Assembly: GCF_019880305.1 (NCBI RefSeq)
Contig: NZ_CP082301.1
Coordinates: 5,208,001 to 5,272,000, forward strand
DNA length: 64,000 nt
From: Streptomyces decoyicus
GTDB taxonomy: Bacteria > Actinomycetota > Actinomycetes > Streptomycetales > Streptomycetaceae
Direction: 5' to 3'
Under the pieces are notes generated by a model. That model was given only the letters and a program-made list of their open reading frames with translations. It was not told the DNA's origin and searched no databases. A program made the translations under genes and the position numbers. This document shows, one piece after another, positions 35,631 through 43,542 of this stretch (within the stretch, counting starts at the first letter, position 1; every line of letters starts with the position of its first letter).

Positions 35631-36607
35631 CAGGCGGCGACCTCCGCCGGGACAGGGCGACGGCGCAGTCGCCGCAGCCGGGACGCGCGCTGCACATCCA
35701 TCGAATCCAGGGCTTCCTTCAGTACGTCCTGCGGCATGCGTTTCATGGCCGCGGCGCTCATCGCGCGCAATTTACGGGCGACCTGCGGTTCGAAACGTTC
35801 GATCGAACCGAGATGGTGGGAAATGATCGCGCAATACGTGCGCACCGCCTTCGGCAGCAGAAGATCGGCATCGCGGTCCTGTGCCGTTTCCTCGATCACC
35901 TGATCGAAAGCGCGAATGAAGTCCAATTGCCGCACATCTCCGATCTGGGTCAGTGAGGACGCCACTCCGCGCCGGTAGAAAACGCCGAGCAGCCCGACCA
36001 CCGCCATGGACTTCGCCTCGCGGTGCAGCCGCCAGATCCACGGGCGGTCCTCCGCGGTGCGCAGCCCGTCCCGGAAATGCAGCACCCCCTCGTCCAGCAG
36101 CCGGCGGTGGTACATCCCGGCCCAGGCGAAGGCGTAGTCGACGGAGGTGGAGCGGTCGGCGGGCAGGATCACCTCGCGCGGGTCCATCACCACCCCGCGC
36201 CGGCCGTGCGGGACACGGTGCACGGTGCGTGCGCGGGCGGTGCACTGGACATGGTCGGTACGGACGAAGTCACATCCCGACTCCTCCATGACGCCGAGGA
36301 GTTCGGGGTAGTAGCCGGGGGCGAGCCAGTCGTCGCCGTCCAGGAAGGTGACGTACTCGCCGCGGGCCTCGTCCAGGCCGGTGTTCCGGGCGGTGGCCAG
36401 GCCGCCGTTCTGTTCGTGCCGCAGGAGTCTGGCGCCCGGCAGCTCACGCTCGGCGCGCGCGAGGATCTCCGGGGTCTCGTCGCGGGAACAGTCGTCGACG
36501 AGCAGGAATTCAAAGTCCTCACGGGCATTGGCCGCCAGGCTTTTCAGGGTGTCGGGCGCGTATGTCTGCACGTTGTAGAACGGCACGATGACGGAGAGCT
36601 TAACCAC
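35630..36607 (-). CDS. GT2 family glycosyltransferase
   Basis: 325 residues with a GT-A domain: SVIVPFYNVQTYAPDTLKSL, the D of LLVDDCSRDET, NGGLATARNTGLDEARGEYV and the metal-binding FLDGDDW. A C-terminal basic tail (RLRRLRRRPV) may hold it at the membrane. First gene of the minus arm of the wall-polymer cluster, divergent from the DUF6716 gene. Adds a hexose-type residue to the polymer by inference. Confidence 0.9.
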   Translation of the reverse strand: MVKLSVIVPFYNVQTYAPDTLKSLAANAREDFEFLLVDDCSRDETPEILARAERELPGARLLRHEQNGGLATARNTGLDEARGEYVTFLDGDDWLAPGYYPELLGVMEESGCDFVRTDHVQCTARARTVHRVPHGRRGVVMDPREVILPADRSTSVDYAFAWAGMYHRRLLDEGVLHFRDGLRTAEDRPWIWRLHREAKSMAVVGLLGVFYRRGVASSLTQIGDVRQLDFIRAFDQVIEETAQDRDADLLLPKAVRTYCAIISHHLGSIERFEPQVARKLRAMSAAAMKRMPQDVLKEALDSMDVQRASRLRRLRRRPVPAEVAA

Positions 36608-36684
36608 CCGGGTGACGTTAGGTGCGCAGACGGCATTCGTCTTTACCGGGTGCGGACCTCAAGGTGAACGAAGAATGGCGGGAT

Positions 36685-36740
36685 GGTTAACCGGGCCGAC
36701 AATCGGGCTGGTTAGTCATTCGTCGACCCGCTGTTAACCC
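36685..36740. promoter_or_regulatory. GTTAACC elements in the divergent control region of the wall-polymer cluster
   Basis: The palindrome GGTTAACC (36685-36692) and GTTAACCC (36733-36740) lie 48 bases apart in the AT-richer 187-base region between the GT2 and DUF6716 genes. Candidate shared operator or promoter elements; no regulator is encoded nearby. Confidence 0.35.
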
Positions 36741-36794
36741 TTTGTTGCGACCCAGTTGGCCCGCCAAACGGAATGCCTTCCTAGCGTCATCGAC

Positions 36795-38129
36795 GTGCCA
36801 TCACGTACCTCTTCTTCGCCGCGGGTCGCCGTGCTCGCCGACTCGGATACCCGATGGAAATGGGGCGCTTTGACAGCGTACCGAATCCAATCGGACATCC
36901 GGCTCGACGGCTACCTTCTCCGCGGCCGCGCCACTCCCACGGTCCGCCAGCTCGACGAGGTCGGCGCCCGTGCGGACTCGCTGCGCGAAATCAGGGGCGT
37001 CGACTTCGTCCGGTCCCTCGACCGTACGGTCTGCGACGTCGTCGTGCTGGCCTGTGTCGGCGGAGCGGTGCAGGCGATGCTGCACGGCCTCGGCCGCGCC
37101 TGGCAGGGTGCCGAGCGCCGCCCCGCCGTCGTCACCGGCTACGTCGGTGTGGTCTACGAGAAGCTCGCCGACGGGCTGCTGCTACGGCACGGCGCGGATG
37201 TCGTCCTCGCCAACTCCCGGCACGACGCGGACCGGTTCCGCGAGGTCTACCGCGGGGTCGGCGCCGACGACGGCAGCGTCGTCGAATGCGCCCTGCCGTT
37301 CCTCGGCGGCGACCGCTACCGCCGCGACGGCGACACCGGCGCGCAGCACCGCTACACCGTGGTGTTCGCCGCCCAGCCCTCCGTCCCGGAGAGCCGCGCG
37401 GACCGGACCTACCTGCTGCGCCGGGCCGTGGAGCACGCCCGCAGGCACCCGGACCGCGAGGTGCTGATCAAGCTCCGCAGCAAGCCGGGCGAGCACACCA
37501 CCCATATCGAGGAGCTGCCCTACCAGAAGCTCGCCACGAAGGCGCCCGGCGGACTGCCCGCCAACTGCCGCCTGGTGTACGGCAACATGGGCGAGGTCCT
37601 GGACCGCACCGACCTGATGGTGACGGTCAGCTCGACCGCCGCCCTGGAGTCGCTGCACCGCGGCATCCCCACCGCCGTCCTCACCGACCTCGGTATCCGC
37701 GAGGTCCTCGGCAACCACCACTTCCTCGGCTCCGGCTGCCTCGCCTCCTGGGACGAGCTGGACGCCGGGCACCGCCCGGAGCCCGACGCCGACTGGCTCG
37801 CCCGGCAGGGCGTCGCCGCCGCCGGGGACTACGAGCAGGCCTTCGACGCGGCCCGCGCCCGGGTCACCGCGCTGCGCACCGCCGACCGGCTGCCGCCCCT
37901 CACCCCGTACTACACAGCCCGTACCGCCCCCGGCTACCTCCCCGGCATCCTCGCCCGGCACGGCCTGGACCCGCACGGGGCGCCGGTCGCCGGCCATACG
38001 GACGCCCCCGAGGAGACCGGCGGACTGCGCCGGGTCGCCCGCGAGACGGTCCGCGAGGCCGCCCGCGGCGCCTACCGCCACGGCGTCCAGCGCGTCGCCC
38101 CCGCCATCCGCCGCTGGGGGCAGCTGTGA
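36795..38129 (+). CDS. DUF6716 putative glycosyltransferase
   Basis: 444 residues of the actinobacterial DUF6716 family, a GT-B-like glycosyltransferase. Opening VAVLADSDTRWKWGALTAYRI, a central TGYVGVVYEKLADGLLLRHGADVVLANSRHD, and a polysialyltransferase-like C-terminal half (LIKLRSKPGEHTTH, DLMVTVSSTAALESLHRGIPTAVLTD). GTG at 36795 is used; the longer in-frame TTG at 36756 adds unconserved residues. No clear ribosome-binding site, so possibly leaderless. First gene of the plus arm, followed 56 bases later by the CMP-sugar synthetase. Confidence 0.85.
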   Translation: MPSRTSSSPRVAVLADSDTRWKWGALTAYRIQSDIRLDGYLLRGRATPTVRQLDEVGARADSLREIRGVDFVRSLDRTVCDVVVLACVGGAVQAMLHGLGRAWQGAERRPAVVTGYVGVVYEKLADGLLLRHGADVVLANSRHDADRFREVYRGVGADDGSVVECALPFLGGDRYRRDGDTGAQHRYTVVFAAQPSVPESRADRTYLLRRAVEHARRHPDREVLIKLRSKPGEHTTHIEELPYQKLATKAPGGLPANCRLVYGNMGEVLDRTDLMVTVSSTAALESLHRGIPTAVLTDLGIREVLGNHHFLGSGCLASWDELDAGHRPEPDADWLARQGVAAAGDYEQAFDAARARVTALRTADRLPPLTPYYTARTAPGYLPGILARHGLDPHGAPVAGHTDAPEETGGLRRVARETVREAARGAYRHGVQRVAPAIRRWGQL

Positions 38130-38185
38130 CCCTCCCGTCGCCCGCCAGTCCCCGGAGCCCGCACGGCCCCCGGAAGGAGCCCGAC

Positions 38186-39478
38186 ATGCCGCCGAACCCG
38201 CAGAGCAGCCCGCCGACCGTGGTCGCCGTCATCCCCGCCCGCGGCGGATCCAAGGGCGTGCCCGCCAAGAACCTCGCCGCCGTCGGGGGAGTGCCCCTGG
38301 TGGCCCGCGCGGTCCGCGAATGCCGCGCCGCCCGCCTGGTCACCGATGTCGTGGTGTCCACCGACGACGCCGGGATAGCGGCCGCGGCCCGCGGCGCCGG
38401 AGCGGTCGTCGTACGGCGCCCCGGCGACATCGCGGGCGACACCGCCACCAGCGAGGCCGCCGTCCTGCACGCCATGGACGCCTACGAGGCCGAGCACGGC
38501 ACCCGGGTCGACGCGGTGCTGCTGGTCCAGTGCACCAGCCCCTTCCTCGTCCGCGAGGACATCGACTCGGTGGCCGCCGCGGTCGTCGAGGGCGGCGCCG
38601 ACAGCGCGCTGACCGTGGCCCCGTTCCACGGCTTCGTCTGGCGCGACGCCGCCGATGACGCGGACGTGAGCCCGGCTCCCGCCGAGCGGCCCGTGGCCGC
38701 CACGGTCCCCGCGCAGCCCACCGCCACCGCCCCGGCCGCCCTCACCACCACCGGCGGCTACGGCGTCAACCACGACAAGTCCTTCCGGCCGCGCCGCCAG
38801 GACCGCCCCCAGGACCTGCTGGAGACCGGCGCCGCCTACGCCATGGAAGCGGCCGGCTTCCGCGCCGGCGGCCACCGCTTCTTCGGCCGCACCGAACTCG
38901 TGCGCACCGACCCCGCCCGGGTGCTGGAGATCGACGACCCGCACGACCTGGCCCGCGCCCGCGCGCTCGCGCCGCTGCTGGACGCCCCGCGGCCCGGCGC
39001 ACTGCCGACCCTCGACGACATCGACGCCGTCGTCCTCGACTTCGACGGCACCCAGACCGACGACCGGGTGCTGATCGACGCCGACGGACGGGAGATCGTC
39101 GCGGTGCACCGCGGCGACGGCCTCGGCATCGCCGCCCTACGCAAGGCGGAGCTGAAGCTGCTGATCCTTTCCACCGAGACCAACCCGGTCGTCGCCGCAC
39201 GGGCCCGCAAGCTGCGGGTGCCCGTCCTGCACGGCATCGACCGCAAGGACCTCGCCCTCAAGCAGTGGTGCGAGGAAGCGGGCATCGCGCCCGAGCGCGT
39301 GCTCTACGTCGGCAACGACGTCAACGACCTCCCGTGCTTCGACCTCGTCGGCTGGCCCGTGGCGGTCGCCGGGGCGCACGACGTGGTGCGCGGCGCGGCC
39401 CGCGCGGTCACCGCGACGCCCGGAGGCAGCGGCGCGATCCGAGAGATCGCCGCCTGGCTGCTGGGCCCGTCCCTGTAA
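38186..39478 (+). CDS. CMP-nonulosonate cytidylyltransferase fused to HAD phosphatase
   Basis: 430-residue bifunctional protein. Residues ~10-260 are a NeuA-type cytidylyltransferase (VIPARGGSKGVPAKNLAAVGG, LLVQCTSPF, EIDDPHDL) that makes CMP-activated nonulosonic acid. Residues ~278-430 are a KdsC-like HAD domain with D285/D287 (VVLDFDGTQTDD), ILSTETN and YVGNDVNDLPCF, so the phosphatase half looks active. It likely removes the 9-phosphate from the NeuB product. A Pro/Ala/Thr-rich insert (about 165-190) interrupts the transferase. The ATG at 38186 has GGAAGGAG at a 7-base spacing; a GTG at 38126 is less likely. Confidence 0.9.
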   Translation: MPPNPQSSPPTVVAVIPARGGSKGVPAKNLAAVGGVPLVARAVRECRAARLVTDVVVSTDDAGIAAAARGAGAVVVRRPGDIAGDTATSEAAVLHAMDAYEAEHGTRVDAVLLVQCTSPFLVREDIDSVAAAVVEGGADSALTVAPFHGFVWRDAADDADVSPAPAERPVAATVPAQPTATAPAALTTTGGYGVNHDKSFRPRRQDRPQDLLETGAAYAMEAAGFRAGGHRFFGRTELVRTDPARVLEIDDPHDLARARALAPLLDAPRPGALPTLDDIDAVVLDFDGTQTDDRVLIDADGREIVAVHRGDGLGIAALRKAELKLLILSTETNPVVAARARKLRVPVLHGIDRKDLALKQWCEEAGIAPERVLYVGNDVNDLPCFDLVGWPVAVAGAHDVVRGAARAVTATPGGSGAIREIAAWLLGPSL

Positions 39479-39558
39479 CCCACAAAGACCCCCTGAACAC
39501 CCCCCAACACCCCTGAACACCCCGCACACCCCCTGATCGACACGAAGGAACCCTCCCC

Positions 39559-40488
39559 ATGAGCAGCAACTCCCGCCTCCGCACCCTCGGCTCCCGCGAG
39601 GCCGGCCCCGGCCGCCCCGTCTACGTCACCGGCGAGATCGGCATCAACCACAACGGCGACCTGGAGAACGCCTTCGCGCTGATCGACGCCGCCGCCGACG
39701 CCGGCTGTGACGCCGTCAAGTTCCAGAAGCGGACCCCGGAGATCTGCACCCCGCGCGACCAGTGGGACATCGAGCGCGACACCCCCTGGGGCCGGATGAC
39801 CTACATCGACTACCGCCACCGCGTGGAGTTCGACGAGGACGGCTACCGCGCCATCGACGAGTACTGCAAGAAGCGCGGCATCGCCTGGTTCGCCTCCCCG
39901 TGGGACGTCGAGTCCGTCGCCTTCCTGGAGAAGTTCGACGTGCCCTGCTACAAGGTCGCCTCCGCCTCGCTCACCGACGACGAGCTGCTGCGTGCCATGC
40001 GCGCCACCGGCCGCACCGTCATCCTCTCGACGGGCATGTCCACCCCCAAGCAGATCCGGCACGCCGTCGAGGTCCTGGGCAGCGAGAACATCCTGCTCTG
40101 CCACGCCACCAGCACCTACCCGGCCAAGGCCGAGGAGCTCAACCTGCGGATGATCAACACCCTCCAGGACGAGTACCCCAACGTCCCGATCGGCTACAGC
40201 GGCCACGAGACCGGCCTGCAGACCACCCTCGCCGCGGTCGCCCTCGGCGCCACCTTCGTCGAGCGCCACATCACCCTCGACCGTGCGATGTGGGGCTCCG
40301 ACCAGGCCGCCTCCGTCGAGCCCGGCGGCCTGTCCCGCCTGGTCCGCGACATCCGCACCATCGAGGAGTCCCTCGGTGACGGCGTCAAGAAGGTCTACGA
40401 GAGCGAGCTCGGCCCGATGAAGAAGCTGCGCCGTGTCACCGGCGTGGTCGCCGAGGCCGAGGCCGGCGCCGAGCCGGCGGCGGTCTGA
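39559..40488 (+). CDS. neuB: N-acetylneuraminate/Kdn synthase family protein without SAF domain
   Basis: 309-residue TIM-barrel aldol-type synthase that condenses phosphoenolpyruvate with a sugar to form a nonulosonic acid. Family blocks: GEIGINHNGDLENAFALIDAAADAGCDAVKFQ, YKVASASLTDDELL, ILSTGMSTPKQI, LCHATSTYPAK, IGYSGHETGLQTTLAAVALGATFVERHITLDRAMWGSDQAASVEP. The C-terminal antifreeze-like SAF domain that completes the substrate lid in typical ~345-residue NeuB is missing: the chain ends soon after the barrel. Kdn is the likely product by analogy with S. coelicolor. Preceded by a C/A-rich repetitive 80-base leader. Confidence 0.92.
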   Translation: MSSNSRLRTLGSREAGPGRPVYVTGEIGINHNGDLENAFALIDAAADAGCDAVKFQKRTPEICTPRDQWDIERDTPWGRMTYIDYRHRVEFDEDGYRAIDEYCKKRGIAWFASPWDVESVAFLEKFDVPCYKVASASLTDDELLRAMRATGRTVILSTGMSTPKQIRHAVEVLGSENILLCHATSTYPAKAEELNLRMINTLQDEYPNVPIGYSGHETGLQTTLAAVALGATFVERHITLDRAMWGSDQAASVEPGGLSRLVRDIRTIEESLGDGVKKVYESELGPMKKLRRVTGVVAEAEAGAEPAAV

Positions 40489-40516
40489 CGGCCGGGCCCA
40501 CGAACCGACGGGAGCG

Positions 40517-41731
40517 ATGGTGAGCTCACCCGAAGGGGCCCCCGCCGGGCCCGTCACGCCCGGCACCGGGGTCCCGCCCCAGGAGACGACGGGTTCTCCC
40601 GCCCGTCGTCTCCTGGGGGTGCCGCGGCAGCGCCGCCGGCCCGCACGCACCGGTTCCGGACCGGATGCCGCCGCCCGGGACTCCGGCACCCTCGCGTTCG
40701 TCGAGAGCCCGGTGCAGCTGCTGAACGTCCTGGAATGGGCGTACACGGCACAGGCCACCGCGCTCACCGTCGTCGTGCTCTCCCCGCACGACCCGATGAC
40801 CCGCGGCCAGCTGCGCCGGATGGCCGAACTCGCCCGCGACGAAGGCCACACGGTGCGCTGGGAAGAGGCCCGCGGCGGCCCGACGGCGCCGATGCGCACC
40901 GTCGGCGGGCTCACCCCGCTGCTGCGCCGCGCCCGCCGCATCGTCATCGGCGACCCGTTCTCCCGCTACGTCCAGCTGCTGCTCACCCTCACCAGGGCGC
41001 GCGATCTGGTCGTGGTCGACGACGGCACCGCCACCATGGAGTTCATCTCCCAACTCGCCCACGGCGAACGGCTGGTGCGCTGGCACCGCAACGGCAGCGG
41101 GCGCGGCGCGCGGGACCTGGTCTTCGCGCCGTTCTCCGCCACCGCCCGGCGCCGGCTCACCCCGGAGCCCGAGGGCGGCCGGCGCACCGTCGGGCTGTTC
41201 AGCTCGATGCCCGTCGAGGCACCACCGGGCGTCGAGGTCACCACCAACGACTTCGCCTGGACCCGCGGCCGCTTCGGCCCGCCCCGGCTCACCCGCGCCG
41301 CCGATATCGTCGGCACCTCGCTGGTGGAGACCGGAGTCGTGGACGCCGACCGCTATCTGGCGGCGGTCGGCATGCTGGCCCGTACGCACGGCGCCACCCG
41401 CTACTTCGCGCACCGCAAGGAGAGCGCCGAAAAGCTGCGCCGGCTCGTGGCGGAGACGGGGCTGGAGATCGTCCGGCCCGATCTGCCGCTGGAACTGATC
41501 GCCCGGCGCGGCCCCATCGGAGGGCTGATCGTCAGCTTCCCCTCCACGGTCGTGCACACCCTGCCGCTCGCCCTGCGGGGCACCGAGGTCAAGGTCGCGG
41601 TCTGCGACATCGATCCGGAGTGGCTGACGGCCCACGCCTCGCCGCGCGCCCAGGGCTTCCTCGACGGGGTCACCGGCACCGCCCGCGACGTGCAGCGACT
41701 GCCGTTCACCCAGCGGGTGGCCACCGGATGA
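40517..41731 (+). CDS. Polysialyltransferase-like protein of the wall-polymer cluster
   Basis: 404 residues as drawn. Conserved sequence begins only near residue 55 (LAFVESPVQLLNVLEWAYTA), the opening strand-loop of polysialyltransferase-like GT-B enzymes; DLVVVDDGTATMEFI and the HRKESAEKLRRL and IVSFPSTVVHTLPLALRG blocks follow, the last with the Ser/Thr-rich donor-site pattern. The ATG at 40517 has GGGAG upstream, but a 17-bp hairpin falls in codons 21-34, so the GTG at 40619 may be the real start. It follows neuB by 28 bases and is the last gene of the plus arm. Acceptor unknown. Confidence 0.78.
   Translation: MVSSPEGAPAGPVTPGTGVPPQETTGSPARRLLGVPRQRRRPARTGSGPDAAARDSGTLAFVESPVQLLNVLEWAYTAQATALTVVVLSPHDPMTRGQLRRMAELARDEGHTVRWEEARGGPTAPMRTVGGLTPLLRRARRIVIGDPFSRYVQLLLTLTRARDLVVVDDGTATMEFISQLAHGERLVRWHRNGSGRGARDLVFAPFSATARRRLTPEPEGGRRTVGLFSSMPVEAPPGVEVTTNDFAWTRGRFGPPRLTRAADIVGTSLVETGVVDADRYLAAVGMLARTHGATRYFAHRKESAEKLRRLVAETGLEIVRPDLPLELIARRGPIGGLIVSFPSTVVHTLPLALRGTEVKVAVCDIDPEWLTAHASPRAQGFLDGVTGTARDVQRLPFTQRVATG
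40577..40618. repeat. 17-bp perfect inverted repeat at the start of the last cluster gene
   Basis: CCCCAGGAGACGACGGG (40577-40593), 8-base loop, CCCGTCGTCTCCTGGGG (40602-40618). It could act as an attenuator or mRNA-processing hairpin between neuB and the last glycosyltransferase, or sit inside an unconserved N-terminal coding segment. Confidence 0.85.
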
Positions 41732-41870
41732 CCGCGCGCGGGAAGCCTTACTGCATACCCGTCGCATAAACCGTCCATGCGCCGAGCGGCCTAGATTTTC
41801 TTCCCCTAACGGGCTGAACTTTTGTTGATCGAGGGACAGTTGCCCCATCGGGGCCCGTAACCTTCCACGG

Positions 41871-43142
41871 GTGAACCACTCGATCTCCCGCGATGCCGGC
41901 ACCGCCCGTACTCCCGCCGGGGACCAGCTCCCCGGCGCCCTCCCCGAGGCGCTGCGCGCCGAACTCGGCCTCTTCCGCCGCGACTTGCACATGCATCCCG
42001 AGCTCGGCAACCAGGAGTTCCGGACCACCGCGGGGCTCAAGGAACGGCTGGAGCGGGCCGGTCTGCGGCCCCGGGTACTGGCCATCGGCACCGGCCTGAT
42101 CTGTGACATCGGCACACCGGACGCCACGGCCGACGGAGCGGCGCTCGCCGCGGCCCCCGCGCGCCCCCTGCTGGCCCTGCGCGCGGACATCGACGCGCTG
42201 CCCATCCCGGACACCAAGACCGTCGACTACGCCTCGACGATCCCCGGCCGTGCGCACGCCTGCGGCCACGACGTGCACACCTCCGTCGTCCTCGGCGCCG
42301 GCCTGGTCCTGGCCGAACTGGCGCGGGCCGGCGCCCTGCCGCGTCCCGTCCGGCTGATCTTCCAGCCCGCCGAGGAGGTGCTGCCGGGCGGCGCCTCCGA
42401 CGCGATCGAGTCCGGCGCCCTGGAGGGCGTCGGCCGGATCCTCGCCCTCCACTGCGACCCGCGCGTCGACGCCGGCCGGATCGGGATCCGTACGGGAGCG
42501 ATCACCTCCGCCTGCGACCGGCTGGAGGTCGGGCTGGACGGCCCCGGCGGCCACACCGCCCGCCCGCACCTGACCACCGACATGGTCACCGCCGCGTCCC
42601 GGGTCGCCCTGGACGTACCGGCCCTGCTCTCCCGCCGGGTCGACGCCCGCGCCGGCCTCGCCGTGACCTGGGGCCGTCTGGCCTCCGGCCACGCCTGCAA
42701 TGTGATCCCGCAGCACGCCGAACTCTCCGGCACGGTCCGCTGTCTCGATCTCGACGCCTGGCGGAAGGCACCGGACCTGGTGCACGCGGCGATCGACGAG
42801 GTGGCCGCGCTGCACGGCGCGAAGTCGCAGATCACCTACGTCCGCGGGGTGCCGCCGGTGGTCAACGAGCCGGTCACCGTCCAGCTGCTGCACTCCGCGA
42901 TGGCCGCCCGCCGTGGCGAGGGCGCCATCGAGGACACCGAGCAGTCCCTCGGCGGGGAGGACTTCTCCTGGTACCTCGAACATGTCCCCGGTGCCATGGC
43001 CCGCCTCGGCGTCCACCCGCCCGCCGACCCGACGCGCCGGGATCTGCACCGCGGAGACTTCGATGTGGACGAGCTGGCGATCAAGGTCGGCGTCGAACTC
43101 TTCACCGCAGCGGCGCTCCTCGACGGGGATCTGCCGGACTGA
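41871..43142 (+). CDS. M20-family metal-dependent amidohydrolase
   Basis: 423 residues. Catalytic-domain markers of the M20D group: FRRDLHMHPELGNQEF, LRADIDALPI, HACGHDVHT, FQPAEEVLPGGA and GGEDFSWYLE; the dimerisation domain lies between (about 215-330). Enzymes of this type hydrolyse N-acyl amino acids or hippurate-like amides in the cytosol. GTG at 41871 lies seven bases after TAACCT, so the transcript may be leaderless. Monocistronic, with no functional link to its neighbours. Confidence 0.9.
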   Translation: MNHSISRDAGTARTPAGDQLPGALPEALRAELGLFRRDLHMHPELGNQEFRTTAGLKERLERAGLRPRVLAIGTGLICDIGTPDATADGAALAAAPARPLLALRADIDALPIPDTKTVDYASTIPGRAHACGHDVHTSVVLGAGLVLAELARAGALPRPVRLIFQPAEEVLPGGASDAIESGALEGVGRILALHCDPRVDAGRIGIRTGAITSACDRLEVGLDGPGGHTARPHLTTDMVTAASRVALDVPALLSRRVDARAGLAVTWGRLASGHACNVIPQHAELSGTVRCLDLDAWRKAPDLVHAAIDEVAALHGAKSQITYVRGVPPVVNEPVTVQLLHSAMAARRGEGAIEDTEQSLGGEDFSWYLEHVPGAMARLGVHPPADPTRRDLHRGDFDVDELAIKVGVELFTAAALLDGDLPD

Positions 43143-43187
43143 TCACGACGGCGCGGCCGCTGCCCGCCGTGGCTCGGCGGGAGGACG

Positions 43188-43276
43188 GCGGGACGAGGGC
43201 GCCAGGGCGCGGGACGAGGGCGGCCGGGACGAGGGGGGCGGGACGAGGGCGCCAGGACAGCGGGACGAAGGCGCCG
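43188..43276. repeat. Five copies of a GGGACGAGG-containing repeat
   Basis: Imperfect tandem units built on GCGGGACGAGGGCGCCAG with about 12-24-base spacing, in the 400-base gap 43143-43542. The remainder of that gap holds the bmp promoter region with the shared nucleoside operator (43478-43489) and no recognisable gene. Confidence 0.65.
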
Positions 43277-43477
43277 GAGGGCTCCTGCGGCCGCCCGCGT
43301 GACGGCGCTCACGCGAGGAGTGCGGCGTAGAGCCGACCAGTCACCGCAAAGTGCGCATAACGGCCCGTTCCGGCAGGTTGCCGGGACGGGCTTCGCATAT
43401 CGCCCGGCTGTGTTTCGTCCAGGTGCCCTACGCCTCGAATCGATAACGTCCACGCAGTGGAGGGTTTTGCGCCAGGT

Positions 43478-43489
43478 CTACGCGCGTTA
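43478..43489. promoter_or_regulatory. Nucleoside-regulon palindrome upstream of the bmp-ABC-cdd operon
   Basis: CTACGCGCGTTA, matching the CTAYGCGYGTAG palindrome found also before deoA and add at 10 of 12 positions. It lies 53 bases before the lipoprotein start, just downstream of a -35-like TTGCGC (43467-43472). Confidence 0.65.
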
Positions 43490-43542
43490 ATCTCCCGACA
43501 AGCCAGCGCCAATGGGGGCGCTTAGAGCGAAGGGAAGGCCCC

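Noticed and set aside
36854..38185. In-frame 5' extension of the CMP-sugar synthetase giving an 874-codon frame
   Set aside because: The extension is a shadow of the DUF6716 gene in another frame; the ATG at 38186 has a strong ribosome-binding site and opens the conserved domain.
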